From positions 124,001 to 188,000 of the forward strand of contig JAIWND010000043.1 of the NCBI GenBank assembly GCA_025330725.1: a stretch of 64,000 nucleotides of DNA, read 5' to 3'. Source of the stretch: Chlamydoabsidia padenii. Taxonomy: Eukaryota; Mucoromycota; Mucoromycetes; Mucorales; Cunninghamellaceae. The notes under the pieces were generated by a model. It did no database searches, had not been told where the DNA came from, and saw only the letters and a program-made list of their open reading frames with translations. Made by a program: the position numbers and the translations under genes. Positions 35,029 through 46,159 of the stretch are shown piece by piece (the stretch's first letter is position 1; each line of letters starts with the position of its first letter).

Positions 35029-35891
35029 TATATAATGGCAGATGAGTCAAAAGGAAAGTGAATGTACTGTGTAAGTAGTAAATGGGTTAAAGAAGAAGAG
35101 GAGAAGGAAGGAGGGGGAAAACGTGAAGAAGTAAAAAGGAAAGTAAGGTAGAGAGAGGTTAATAAAGAAGAAAGAAGAAAAAAAATGAAAAAAGTAGCAC
35201 TTTTTGAATGTTAACGGGGTTTGAATATCAGGTACTTTCTGACATAATGCATCAACCAATCAAATCAACCCTATTATCAATCCATTTCTCATCATGCATA
35301 ACTTTTTTCAATTTGTATCTTGTAAGACAACTAGGCAAAAAAAAAAAAAAAAAAAAAAAAAAATTCGACTCCGTTCAGCCCATTTAATGATTAGACTAAT
35401 TCTTCTCCACACACCAGTAAAAAAATGAATTTTAGAGTAGGCTCCCATCAAGAAGGGGGGATAATACCTAAAAATAACTTTTTCTTAATCCTGTTACTAT
35501 CAAGTCGGAGCACAGCGTAGCATCACTTGATACTGTTTATTTTTAATGAGTTGTATCTCATTGTTACATACATAAATGACAAAGAAAAAAGAACCGAGAT
35601 AAAGGAACTGCAAGTTATGAGATACAAAAAGTCGGGTTACGCAGATGATGGAGATTAAATGAAAACAAAGTTCCTCTTGTTCAGCGGATAACATAGCATC
35701 ATCACTACTTCTTGACTAACATGACGATTATGGATCATCAAGAGAACAGGACACATTTTGTTATCAGTGCTTTCTTTTATGTTAAAAAGAAATGTAAAAT
35801 GGTTTTGGATTTCAGGAACGAACCGTCATTTCAAATCCCGTCTTGACCCCATCATAAGTGCTACGTTTGTGACCGAGTGCTATGGGTCGTA

Positions 35892-35934
<43 letters not shown>

Positions 35935-36184
35935 ATTCTCCCACTCTATCAAAAAAAAAAAGTCCTTTCATTTCGGTGTATCTGTTATTTTCCGTTACCT
36001 TGATCATTATCCTCTGTATGTAGTGGTTCATCCGTTTAATTTCAAATCCTGACATTATCCCCAAGAAGACAATGATGCATCAGCTAAAAATAAATAAATA
36101 AAAAAGACATACAATGACACCTCTATACATCCATATATAAAGTCAACAAATTTTATTTATTCCTTCATACATCATCTATTCTAA
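35029..36184. other. Intergenic region with repeat fragments and A40 run
   Basis: No gene seen. Contains the bHLH promoter (GA-rich on plus), an A run at 35337-35363, a fragment of the dispersed repeat family (TTTCAAATCCCG near 35840), and 40 consecutive A at 35893-35932. The end is the presumed promoter of prm1. Confidence 0.45.
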
Positions 36185-37654
36185 ATGAATTGTCCCAAAG
36201 TTCACTATAGTCAAGTATGGATAAACTGGGGTACATTGAGTGTGATTATCCATATCCTCAGCCTGATCCCACTCTACCCGATGCTTTACCATCTATCCCA
36301 AACCACTGAGACCCATATGGAGAGACTATGTGCTCAAGTGAACGCATCGATCAATAATATCCCCGTCTTGTTCCAGCAACATCTGCAACGGATTCATCAA
36401 AGCATAGTGAGGCAATTAGGTCAAGCCATGATGGGGATCGTCAGTATTATTCACGTTGCCTTGTTGTGGTTTGTCGATATGTATAAATCCACCTACCGTT
36501 GTTTGATCGTGTTTGCCATCCAGTCCTTGTTGGGCGTGTTAACCCGTTTAACCGCACCGATCCAAGCCGTTGCCGATTCCGTCTTGACCACTATTAACGA
36601 TACCTTGTTTGATCATGATCATCCTATCTTTACCCATTTATCCAACTGGACCCAGTCAATGGAGGAGACACAAATCAGACTGAATCAATGGACAAATGGG
36701 ACAGATCCAATGAATGAATGGCTATCGGGTCCATTTGATGCCCTGAAACAACACATTAATGCCACGTTTAGTAACCAACATGTTAGTACCATGGATATCG
36801 TTAATAATAATACTACTACTTACTGTGATCCCATACCTGTGATTGAAGAGGTGCGTACCGTGTATGCCAAGATCATCTTTAGTCTGAATATCGCCATGGG
36901 AGTGCTTTTTGGTGCCCTGATCCTGTGCATGTTAGCCAACCTTGTTCGATTAAGATATCACCACCACCATCACCACCAATCCTCGGTTCAACCTACAAAG
37001 ACATGTCTTGGTGTAGCTGTGGTTGGACTCTGTACTCATTATTACCTTTTACTTTTCGCCACCCATGTCATTACTACCACCACGGGGATCCAGCGGCAAC
37101 AAAGTATTCTATGGAATACCACCAACCAATGGATCGCACAGTCAGAGACAATGATCAATGACCAATTGTTTGCTTCCGTTCGTGCATTTGCTGTTCCCAT
37201 TAGTAGCACTTTGGATAGTGTCATTAATCACCTGTCGGATTTGATCAAGGACACGGTGGGAGGCACATTGATGGAAACACCTGCCAAGCAAGTCCTGGAT
37301 TGTTTGGTGTTGAATAAACTAGATACATTGCAAGATGGTGTAAAATGGATTGTAAGTAGAATGAGAAAAGAAAAAAAAAAAGAAAAAGGCCGTCTAACTA
37401 CTTTTTTTTCCCCCTTGATACAGATCGACAGTGGCGGAGTTGAATTACCGAGGATTCAAGCAATGCCACTTTTTCCCACCCCACAGTTGAATCCTTCTAT
37501 TATTCTCGATGCATTCAAAGACTATTTACAATCCAAAGTCTATATTTATTGGGTGCTTTTCATTATAGGGATAACAAGTGTCGTCATAAATGCCATCCTT
37601 ACCAAACGCATTGATCCAAACAGTAACACCATCATCAAGTCATCAATGAAATAA
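36185..37654 (+). CDS. prm1: Plasma membrane fusion protein Prm1
   Basis: Two exons join(36185-37351, 37424-37654) give 465 residues. Prm1 is a fungal multi-span membrane protein that stabilises plasma-membrane fusion of mating or fusing cells. Membrane segments are seen at residues about 12-35 (VWINWGTLSVIIHILSLIPL), 80-110, 220-250, 270-295 and near the C-terminus (IYWVLFIIGITSVVINAIL). Between them are two long extracellular loops with NxS/T sites (NASI, NDT, NGT, NATF, NTT). The paired loop cysteines YCDPIPVIEE and VLDCLVLNKLDTL match the family, where they make disulfide-linked dimers. A His-rich cytosolic loop (HHHHHHQ) is a local oddity. The 72-nt intron is in frame and lacks a stop, so intron retention would insert 24 residues. 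Convergent with the SET/MYND gene, 75 bases apart. Confidence 0.85.
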   Translation: MNCPKVHYSQVWINWGTLSVIIHILSLIPLYPMLYHLSQTTETHMERLCAQVNASINNIPVLFQQHLQRIHQSIVRQLGQAMMGIVSIIHVALLWFVDMYKSTYRCLIVFAIQSLLGVLTRLTAPIQAVADSVLTTINDTLFDHDHPIFTHLSNWTQSMEETQIRLNQWTNGTDPMNEWLSGPFDALKQHINATFSNQHVSTMDIVNNNTTTYCDPIPVIEEVRTVYAKIIFSLNIAMGVLFGALILCMLANLVRLRYHHHHHHQSSVQPTKTCLGVAVVGLCTHYYLLLFATHVITTTTGIQRQQSILWNTTNQWIAQSETMINDQLFASVRAFAVPISSTLDSVINHLSDLIKDTVGGTLMETPAKQVLDCLVLNKLDTLQDGVKWIVSRMRKEKKKEKGRLTTFFSPLIQIDSGGVELPRIQAMPLFPTPQLNPSIILDAFKDYLQSKVYIYWVLFIIGITSVVINAILTKRIDPNSNTIIKSSMK

Positions 37655-37729
37655 AATAAAAGTACATGGTTGTTTATTATCATGATCATATATATATATA
37701 TATATATATTAACAACTAGACTACATTTT

Positions 37730-39424
37730 CTATTCTTTTAATTTCTGTTCACGTAAAAAGATCCATTCCAATTCGATCACTTCACGCCATTGTTCCCCCT
37801 TTTTACCCACAGCATGAGCGAGTGTTTCCTTGGCCAATAGGATCCAGCGCCGTACCCCCCGTTCATACGCTACCTCCAACGCTTTCCCTTGGCCAACCAA
37901 TTGAGATTTGATGAGAGAATTCCAGCTACATTTTGCCAAGAGTAACAAGTGTTGAGCAATGAGTGGATGATAAGGTGGGTAGATCCAACAAAACTGTATG
38001 AGCACATACATAGCTAATTTCACCGCATTCCGCCAATGACCCCGATTCATTTCATCGTATAGTAAATGGGCTGCACTCGCCAACCACTCGAGTCGCCAAG
38101 GTATTATCTCTGTTGTGGTAGGGTAGGATTGGAGCAATGTCAGGACGTGGTGGAGGATGGCTTGATAAGTGGGTGGTACCCTTGGTTGAGCATGTTTAGG
38201 TCGAGGATCATCAAAGTAAGAGAGAGCAGCACGGCCATGTCGTTGTCGTCGTTGATAATAGGATCGATCGGTGGACCATAAATAAGGAGCAAAATATTGG
38301 ATGACGAAATGGGTATAAGTGGCCAAGGTCAAGGGTTGATGAGGAGGAGGCATACCATCATGTCGACGGTCATATAAACGACACATTTCCAATAAATCCC
38401 ACTCGTTCACTTGTTGTAATAGAGTGGCCCGTAATAATTCATTTGTATTGTTCATCTTTGTTGTTGTTGGTATGCCACGTCGTAATAAAGCCAACGCCTT
38501 CTCTTGATCCATCGCTTGGTTTCCCAATAAAAGAGTATCGATTTGATGATACATGCCATCACCCAAGCAACGATGGCATTGGCATGTGAATGAGTACCTG
38601 TCCATGAGACTAGATTGACGATGATGATAATCATAAGCTGGATCCACATAGTCAATAGTGATTTCTTGATGTGGTGCAATAGGTTCAATCGCTATGATCG
38701 AGGCAAGGGCGTCTTCATACACAATGACAGCATTAGGTCGACAGGAATGATTGATCAAGGAGGCTACGGGATAAATACCTCTACCCACCGGAAACAAGTG
38801 ATCATCAAGGATATCCATAGTGTTACGTTGACATGTCGCCCAATAGCCAGTCAATTGATCAATGGTCAAGCCGCTGCTGATTAAATACCGCCGTGAGAGG
38901 GCATAATGGGCCAATCTTGTCGATGATGATAAAGGTGTTGCTGTCAAACTGTCAAATGCCGTCATTGTCACATCCACACCTTCCTCCTCCTTGTCGTTGC
39001 TTCTTTGGTTGTGTTGTAGTGTTCGTTTGTACCGCCAGCAGTTCAAACTAATGCGTTCCAATAATTCCAGATCGAGCACTTCTTGTTCCCCGAGTTGTTG
39101 TTTTCCTTCTTGTTGTTTTTGGGGACGACATGTATATTGGTGGTATGTGAGCCAGGCATTCTTGAAACAAGCCACATCACAAAAATAAGCTGCTTGACAT
39201 TGAGAGCATCGTTGTAAACTGTGGAGAGGTGGTGGTTTATGGAAGCAATAGTTACAGACTTGATGGCGACTGGAGGGTAAAACGACTGTACCTAAAGGTT
39301 GAGAGGTGACTAAGACACTGCCTCGTTCATGGTGTCGACTGGACAAGACAGATTTTCCTTCGGCATGTGGTGATGATTGTAAATATAATCCATGACAAGT
39401 CAAGTAATCATCCAAAACTGTCAT
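37730..39424 (-). CDS. SET/MYND-domain protein (SMYD-like lysine methyltransferase)
   Basis: Single exon, 564 residues. A split SET domain surrounds a MYND zinc finger: near residue 57 it reads CNYCFHKPPPLHSLQRCSQC, then YFCDVACFKNAW and HQYTC, giving the C-x2-C, C-x2-C, C-x3-C and H-x3-C ligands. The SET core follows with TCQRNTMDI, GRGIYPVASLINHSCRPNAV, ITIDYVDPAYDY and the post-SET FTCQCHRCLGDG with three zinc-binding cysteines. The long C-terminal helical half resembles the TPR-like region of SMYD proteins. These enzymes transfer methyl groups from AdoMet to protein lysines; substrate is unknown here. The catalytic NHSC and terminal Tyr are present, so activity is expected. Only about 75 bases separate its stop from that of prm1, with a TA repeat between them. 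Confidence 0.9.
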   Translation of the reverse strand: MTVLDDYLTCHGLYLQSSPHAEGKSVLSSRHHERGSVLVTSQPLGTVVLPSSRHQVCNYCFHKPPPLHSLQRCSQCQAAYFCDVACFKNAWLTYHQYTCRPQKQQEGKQQLGEQEVLDLELLERISLNCWRYKRTLQHNQRSNDKEEEGVDVTMTAFDSLTATPLSSSTRLAHYALSRRYLISSGLTIDQLTGYWATCQRNTMDILDDHLFPVGRGIYPVASLINHSCRPNAVIVYEDALASIIAIEPIAPHQEITIDYVDPAYDYHHRQSSLMDRYSFTCQCHRCLGDGMYHQIDTLLLGNQAMDQEKALALLRRGIPTTTKMNNTNELLRATLLQQVNEWDLLEMCRLYDRRHDGMPPPHQPLTLATYTHFVIQYFAPYLWSTDRSYYQRRQRHGRAALSYFDDPRPKHAQPRVPPTYQAILHHVLTLLQSYPTTTEIIPWRLEWLASAAHLLYDEMNRGHWRNAVKLAMYVLIQFCWIYPPYHPLIAQHLLLLAKCSWNSLIKSQLVGQGKALEVAYERGVRRWILLAKETLAHAVGKKGEQWREVIELEWIFLREQKLKE

Positions 39425-39777
39425 GATGACTGATCAGAAATAGAGTAAAAGAAGATTGGGGGTCAAGAAGAGAAAAAAAAAAAAAATTGCCCACCCGCCC
39501 TTAAATTGGCAATCTGCCCCACACTCGGAATCTTTTTCTCCCGGGATTGTAGTTGACCGGGATTTGAAATATTCCCTTCCCCCCTTTTTTTTCAAGAAAG
39601 GAAAAAGAAACTCCCCCACCTTTTTCTTCTTTTCATTCCTCGTTTTATACCCTTAACAATAATTCCTTTTTAAACTAGTCTTTTATACATTCCATCTCGG
39701 TCTGTTTCATTCATAGACTCACGACTCACTAGGTGTTATCCCCTACAACAGCATACATCCTCATTGATCCTCTCATC
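39425..39777. promoter_or_regulatory. Divergent promoter region of SMYD-like and Mdv1-like genes
   Basis: The two genes are transcribed away from each other across 353 bases. The interval is pyrimidine-rich on both coding sides (A14 at 39473-39485, CT tracts at 39590-39640) with no open frame of note, so it must carry both promoters. No specific factor site was recognised. Confidence 0.5.
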
Positions 39778-42025
39778 ATGGATAACACCCTCTCTTCTCG
39801 ACTTACTGGATCGGCAATAGCAGTTCGTGACAAAGCCATGGGTTTGGCCACTATTGCTCACACTTGGCTTCACCCTGTCACTCACTTTGAATCACTCACC
39901 ACTGTCATGTTTAGTCCTTTGGCCGCTCATCCCGTCTACCGTAGTGAATCCATGGTCAAGGCCATTCACTTAGCACAACAACATCAACGACCGTCATTGG
40001 GCTCAGAACTGGTTTTACATGTCAACACAACGTCTTGTCATCCTTGGCCTTCAAGCTCCACTTTGCTCGAGGCGGACATTCCGGAACCAACATTACCACT
40101 CTCTCTCTTTCAAGGATTTGCCACCACATACCCTTCTTTGACAAGTAAAACGTTGCCAAGGAAATCAACACAACGGAAAAAGCAACAACATTTGGATAGC
40201 AATACACTAGCAGGTAAAACATGGGTTTGTGGAATAGATAAGAAAACTGATCTTTTAATTTAAATAGATCAACCTGGATCATTGAAACGGATTTATGCTG
40301 AACGAGAAAGGAAACTGTATGAAAGCGATAAACTGGAAATGCAAATGGTAAAATTGTCATTAATTTGGAGGGGATAACGGAACGGTAACAGTTGTTGTAT
40401 TTATTTTTTAGACATCCACCAGTAATGAAATTCGACAGATTGATATGCAGATCGATGAATTGATCAACAAACGGAAAACATTGGAAACAAAATGGACGAA
40501 ACTGGAAGGAAAGGAGCAAGAATTACAATTGAAAAGTAAGTAGACAAACTGGGATAAAAATGAAATGTATAACCTACCCTCTATATAGTTGAAGAATTGA
40601 CGAAAAAGATCATGGATGAAACAGGCGACAGCCATTCCACCACTAAACTATCACAATCTGAATACGATGATAATGATAATGATTATAACGATAATAATGA
40701 TGATGAATATGACTTTGGGGAATGTATCAAGGTAATATCAAACATGAAATAGGTCAAACTTGGTTTGATTAACCCCCTCTTTATGTATATATAGTCACTC
40801 CATGGTCATGAAGGTGGTATTCTCTGTGTCGACTTTGATCATGCTAAAGGCACACTGGTCTCTTCTTCCTTGGACGATACTTTACGGGTGTGGGATCTTG
40901 ATAAAGGACAATACTGTGGGCAATTGCAAGGACATGCTAATCTCGTGCGATGTTTACAATTAGATGGCAGGCGATTACTAACAGGTGCTGACGATGGGAT
41001 AATCAAACAATGGGATCTCACTGACTTTGGTAAAGACTCGACCACCCTTGACAGTTATTGCTTGTCTTCTTTTGAAGATCATCAAGGTAAAATCACTGCC
41101 ATTCATGCTGATGCATCTCATTTGGTAAGAAAAGAAAACAAAAAGGCAAAACTAACATCCTCACTCACTCATACTTTATATATATATATATACGTAAAAA
41201 AAGGTATCTGGATCTAATGACAAGACAATGAAATTATGGGATTTGGAAACTCAGAACTGTGTCCTTACGATGGATGTCATGTGGGCAAGTTCTGGTAGCA
41301 ACAACTCGTTATTTCAATATATCAACATGACATCTCCTTCTACTGATTATATTGGTGCTCTACAATTCTGGAATTTTGCTTTGGCAAGTGGAACCACGGA
41401 CGGGAAACTAAGAATGTGGGATTGTACGTGGGTCATAAAAAGAAAGGGGGGCATCTGACTCATCGAGGTTTGCTTTTTTTTTTTTTTGACTAGTACGTAC
41501 TGGCCAACCTCATCGAACATTACCCGGGCATAAAGGTAAATAAATTATCTCATGATCCACCAATAAACTCAACATGTTTATACAATAGGTGCCATCACTG
41601 CTTTACAATTTGATGATATCCATTTGGTTAGTGGTAGTGTTGATAAAACCATTCAGGCAAGTAAACAACAACAACGGAACAAGGATCTATCGTATTCATG
41701 CAACTCTATCTTTTTTATTAGGTTTGGGATTTGCGCACTGGATCTGTGTTTGATACGTTGACCTTTACAGACCCTGTATCAAGTTTAAGATTCGATTCAG
41801 GGAAAATCATCAGTGCGGCTTATACTATTGATGTAAGTCCCACACACACATGAAAAAAAAAAAAAAAAAAAAATGTTGATGACTGAAGATATTATATAGA
41901 TATACAACCGAACATCCTTCCAACATAGCAAGTTGAGCGGTGGATCAGTCGATACCTTACAATACAAAAATGATGTCTTGGCCAGTGGAGGAAATGACAA
42001 GGTGATTACATTATGGGCCATGTAG
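39778..42025 (+). CDS. mdv1: WD40 mitochondrial division adaptor (Mdv1/Caf4-like)
   Basis: Ten exons join(39778-40213, 40268-40347, 40412-40535, 40589-40731, 40795-41124, 41204-41423, 41494-41535, 41589-41656, 41722-41832, 41900-42025) give 559 residues. The layout is an N-terminal region (1-145), a coiled coil (AERERKLYESDKLEMQM, NEIRQIDMQIDELINKR), an Asn/Asp-rich acidic linker, and a seven-blade WD40 propeller starting SLHGHEGGILCVDFD and ending SGGNDKVITLWAM. WD blades end LRVWDLDKG, IKQWDLTD, MKLWDLET, LRMWDLRTG and IQVWDLRTG. This is the plan of Mdv1/Caf4, which links the Fis1 receptor to the Dnm1 dynamin during mitochondrial fission. The intron at 41657-41721 starts GCAAGT rather than GT; only that junction keeps IQ-VWDL intact. 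Confidence 0.88.
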
Positions 42026-42390
42026 AATAGACACTCTTTATAATAGACATATATTATTGTATCAATAAATTGTATTCCATCTTTTTAAATCCAGAGTCAA
42101 CAAATATCACTACAGGAAATGACATGACTGAAATTGCATAATCACCCCTTATTATATAATCACCCATATTCGTATGATGATTTAATTTGATTTATTGGTT
42201 GATCAACATGGATCGGTGTCACTACAATATTGCCTATACACTATTACTATTACTAAACACCTACATTACATACATACAACTACGAGTACTAGATATTTAC
42301 TGTGATCTGGCACCATTGCAGCGGCGTCGTTTTCAATCATCATAGAGGAACTGAAATGTTGATTGATTAGAATATGTGCAAAGTGATAAA
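42026..42390. other. Short intergenic region
   Basis: 3' side of mdv1 (ATCAATAAATTG at 42059 is a likely poly-A signal). No gene seen; an AT-rich stretch otherwise. Confidence 0.35.
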
Positions 42391-42741
42391 TTAGGAGTAG
42401 TATAATGTTGTTGGGTTGTTGTTTCCCAGAGATAGTGAGGATCTGTAAGAATAATAAAGAAGTGTGAGTTAATATTAATTGTTATTAAGATGCCTTCTAG
42501 AAAAGATACGTACCTATTACTTGAACCAGCTGGTGGTGGCGCTTCTGTTGACGTTGAAGAAGCTATTACTGGCAGTGTGCTAAACAAAAGAAAAACTAAA
42601 AGGTAGATTATGTTGAGGCATCTTTCTTTTTCTTTAACTGTACCTTGTTTCAGTAGCGCTTCTTTTTTTTTTTTTTTTTTTTTTGGTTGCTTGCCTTATC
42701 ATACTTCTTGTAGTCGTGTGCGTTTTGGCAGTGTCATCCAT
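42391..42741 (-). CDS. Possible small single-span membrane protein
   Basis: Tentative three-exon gene, complement join(42391-42442, 42514-42643, 42705-42741), 72 residues. Exon 1 encodes MDDTAKTHTTTR and ends at GTATGA; exon 2 starts after an ACAAG acceptor and reads STVKEKERCLNIIYLLVFLL then FSTLPVIASS, a strong membrane or signal-anchor segment, followed by STSTEAPPPAG; exon 3 adds a short polar tail. All three junctions have acceptable splice consensus and keep one frame. The A22-run intron before exon 2 and the short length are reasons for caution. Not recognised; it could equally be a chance frame. It lies between mdv1 and a retroelement relic. Confidence 0.3.
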
Positions 42742-42941
42742 TAACTTTGCTGCATTATTTGTAGTAGATCAAAGAGATGAATGAGAAAGAAAAGAAGGAT
42801 TTTTTTTTTTTTGTAATGGGATTTTTATTAGGAGACTCCGTCAAATTTTTTGAGAGGGAGTTCTGACATGCTGGAATAAGAGTCTATAATTCTAGGTAAT
42901 TGGCTAATGTAAGATAATTCTAAATCTATTCTAAGGATGGT

Positions 42942-44454
42942 CTATGTGAGAGTAGGTGATTGAGTTGGGCGAAGAGTGGAGGCTAGTGTGGTGATGATAG
43001 AGTCGGTAATAATGTAAAGATCAAATGTGGTGCGATAAAGGAGACATCGCCAGTGAGCCCACCATATGTGGTGTAAGACGGTGCCACTGGTGATGTAGTA
43101 TTGAGCCAGGTTGTTGATATTAGTCGATGTGGTTAGAGTGGTGATGGTTGTGTAAATGTCGTGTATGGTGAGATACGGTGGAAGATAAGTAGTTGTGATA
43201 TTACCCCAGATGATTTGTTTGAATGAGCAGCCAACCGCCATATGGAAGATGTCTTCGTAGTTGGTGTTACAAATAGGGCATAATAGTGTGGAGCTATGAT
43301 CCCATACAATCCTGTGTCGCTGTATGGGTACCTTTTGTACCAGGAATCGATACCATACTGTCCGGGCTTGATGGTTCATTGTGCAAGTCCAGAAAGGAGG
43401 AGTTACAGGTAACAAAAAAATCATCGAGTATATAGAAAAAGTATATCCTCTTATAATACCTACGGAGTATTACAAGTGCTTTTAGTTTGGCTTATTCTTT
43501 TCTATCTACCATGGACTGTAAAAACTTTCTGGACCAACTTGTCCTAGATGTTCTTCACAGTCCATGGTAAATAGCGTAAGTAATAGGAAATTCAAGATAT
43601 CGAAATCCAGAAGGTGAACCTGCATGATGATAAATGGTGATGCCACCCAGTCATGTTGTAGAGTTGCACTGAGAGAGAAGCCTTCCGTCTTATCGTTGTT
43701 AAATTTAGCGTTGAAAACATTGGTTTATTGATGTATATGGTGTTGTAATCGAGAGAAATCCTGTGTTGAGGATAAGAATACACAAATGTCGTTTGTATAA
43801 GCAAGGCATTTCATCGGTGGAGTTGGTTCATGTGTGAATGCCGGAGGTGATGGATACATGAAGCCGGTGATGAGATGATGGTGTTGGATCGAGAGCAATA
43901 AAGGTTCCAGGACGAAATTAAACAAAAGTGGTGAAAGTGAATCCTCTTGTCGCAAGCCCCGTTGTTGGTCGACAACGTGAGTGAAGGAGCCATTAATATT
44001 GATGGATACCCGATTGCCAAAGAAGAGATTAGTAATAGTGGACATGAGAGAAGATGGTAGTGCAAACCTTTCCAAGATATAGAGGATTGACCCGGTAATA
44101 CGCCTTTTTCTGATCCAAAAGAAGCGCAATACCATTAATACGCCATGCATTTGCTTGTTCCATGAGTAATTTGAGTACCAGACAGTTTGATGCAATAAAA
44201 CGACCAGGTACAAACTCAGTTTGATACGGATTAAAGATTGTCTTTACCTTAGGTGCTAATCGTCGTGCCAGTATACGAGTGAAGACCTTTGCATCACAGT
44301 TAATTAGTGGAATCGGTCGCCAATTCTTAAGCAAAGCCAGATTGTTCTTCTTTGGAAGTAAACAGACCTTGATTGATTGCCAAGAAGGAGGGAATATGCC
44401 ATAATCAAGAGCTTCACTATAAACCTTGAGTACCAATGCTCGAATAGATTCCAA
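42942..44454 (-). pseudogene. Non-LTR retrotransposon (LINE) reverse transcriptase relic
   Basis: Minus-strand frames follow the LINE reverse-transcriptase order: YGIFPPSWQSIKVCLLPKK, then LLKNWRPIPLINCDAKVFTR, NPYQTEFVPGRFIASN, LLLDQKKAYYRVNPLYL, ININGSFTHVVDQQRGLRQE, DSLSPLLFNFVLEPLLLSI, and MKCLAYTNDICVFLSST. The catalytic YADD box reads YTND and the usual QGDPLSPLLF has become QEDSLSPLLF. The C-terminal zinc-knuckle-like segment LLCPICNTNYEDIFHMAVGC lies at about 43260. Several frame shifts separate the pieces (near 44065, 43800 and 43430), so the element is dead. The endonuclease part upstream of 44454 is missing or unrecognisable. The family (Tad-like or other) is not resolved. Confidence 0.8.
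43508..43569. repeat. Inverted repeat inside the LINE relic
   Basis: TACCATGGACTGT (43508-43520) and its exact reverse complement ACAGTCCATGGTA (43557-43569) flank a 36-base loop. Confidence 0.85.
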
Positions 44455-45585
44455 AAAAAAAAAAAGAGTAAAGATATGTACGGATAGCCGAGACCATCAT
44501 CACCTGGGCTGCTTGCTGAGAATACCCTACGTGCCTGTTTTTGAACTTCAGCCTGTCGTATTCGTCAATACTCGTACTCCCCCAAACAATCCAATATTCA
44601 AATCCCACCTTCTCACATTTAAATGCCCGTTTGCATGACCTTCTCCCCTTCCATTACACAGAAAGTATAAACTTTACTGTTGCACATCCATCCCTTTACC
44701 CTTTATAGAATCATATCAAAACAATACACAACTAAAAGTATATAAACCCCATCATCTTTTATTCAAGAAAAAATATAACCCTTTATATCACTTATTTTGA
44801 TATTCGATTTCTACTACCAGTTATTACAATTATATAGGTGACCAGAATACTAAAAAACGATTACGGTGTAATATCACGATATTTTAAGATGATGAAATAT
44901 TAAAAATGTCAATAAAGAATATCACGCATTCATAATGAAGTAAAAGCTCAGTAATAGTGAAGAAAGATTAACCCATGCGCACCTAATGATGATCTCAGGT
45001 AGGTACACGGATCAAGGGGTAATCGGGCTTTAATAATTATGATGGAGATCTTAAACCCAGAGTAAGACCCATTATAAGAATCCAAACCCTGATCTGAAAC
45101 CAGACTTCTTTAATACATGGTTTTACTTCACTAAAAACATATAGGAAAAGAAAAGAAAGAAAAATGTTCTTTTGTCTAAAGTGATCATCAAGGTGAATGA
45201 TCCAGAATAGAGAGAAACCCTTCCTAACGTATCCTATGTCCAATACTTGGTTATAAAAGTAGATCCGTTATAGTTTATTATACATATCTTACGTTTTTTT
45301 TTCTATTTATAATAAAGTACACAACAGTCTCATCATATTCCCTTCGACTAATAATTACAACAACTATAACTACGACAACACGAAACACGACAAGTGGTAT
45401 TGAAGGCCAAGGGTGGGACCCCTGAAAACAGTACGTCTTTTTGAAAAACAATGGTGATTGGTATGTATGCAATGGAAAAGTAGCGTGGTAGATGAGGGTC
45501 TTTGTCTTCATCATCGTCACCATTATCAATAGGAAATGGCCGGGCATCAGCATCATCAATGTAACCACTATTATCAGTATCATCA
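44455..45585. other. Gene-poor AT-rich region
   Basis: No gene supported. Bases 45360-45600 on the minus strand contain an acidic open stretch (NDDTDNSGYIDDADARPFPI) that may belong to the unidentified frame at 45586-46023 through a frame change. The rest (44640-45250) is AT-rich without recognisable signals. Confidence 0.35.
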
Positions 45586-46023
45586 TTACTGATTTTTGTT
45601 ATGGTGCTGTGAACTGCACGATTTCTTTTTCAAAGATGACCTGGAAGGAAGGTATTTGGTCCTGTTCGCTACTTTCGTTTCTATTGAATAGTGTAATCTT
45701 AACAGTATAGTCTTAATATAATGGAATCGCCGTAATGAATGTTTGGATAAAAAGTCGTCCATTTCGAACAATAATGTTCCCACTTGTTCCAAATGCTTGC
45801 AAATCAAGTATCCACTAGCAAAAACGTATACGCTTCCACAAATCCATTGGCCAGCAATAGTGCCATTACCATAATACATACATATATTACCTTGTCGAAT
45901 CCGACAATTATTCCATTCCTTTTTGAAATTACAGTATATTGTATTATCATCAATAACATTTTTAAACACGTCGCTAATTCGTATGTAGATACTATCTACC
46001 TTTTCTGATTCATCAATTCTCAC
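45586..46023 (-). CDS. Unidentified open frame, possible exon or gene fragment
   Basis: A 145-codon minus-strand frame of protein-like composition (for example KNVIDDNTIYCNFKKEWNNC, GQWICGSVYVFASGYLICKH). I recognise no family. A possible acceptor (ACCTGTGAG) precedes it on the minus strand, and an acidic frame follows after an apparent one-base frame change near 45590. It lies just downstream, in the minus orientation, of the exon-like tandem array at 46.2-48.7 kb, so it could be a terminal exon of a gene containing that array, or a separate relic. Confidence 0.25.
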   Translation of the reverse strand: MRIDESEKVDSIYIRISDVFKNVIDDNTIYCNFKKEWNNCRIRQGNICMYYGNGTIAGQWICGSVYVFASGYLICKHLEQVGTLLFEMDDFLSKHSLRRFHYIKTILLRLHYSIETKVANRTKYLPSRSSLKKKSCSSQHHNKNQ

Positions 46024-46159
46024 AGGTCAAATTAAAGTGGTATAATATTTTTATTCATTGATTAATTAAATATGATTTATTATAACAAACAATCCTAGTT
46101 GCACTATGTTTAAATAGGTATTATGGAGGTGTGAGGCGATGCGAGTGCCATTAGAAAAT

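Noticed and set aside
36052..36130. Possible small RNA gene upstream of prm1
   Set aside because: No structure or promoter box beyond AT-rich simple sequence.
45278..45586. 102-codon minus-strand frame rich in Val, Ile and Met
   Set aside because: It reads GAT/GAC-rich sequence in the wrong frame; the acidic frame next to it is more plausible.
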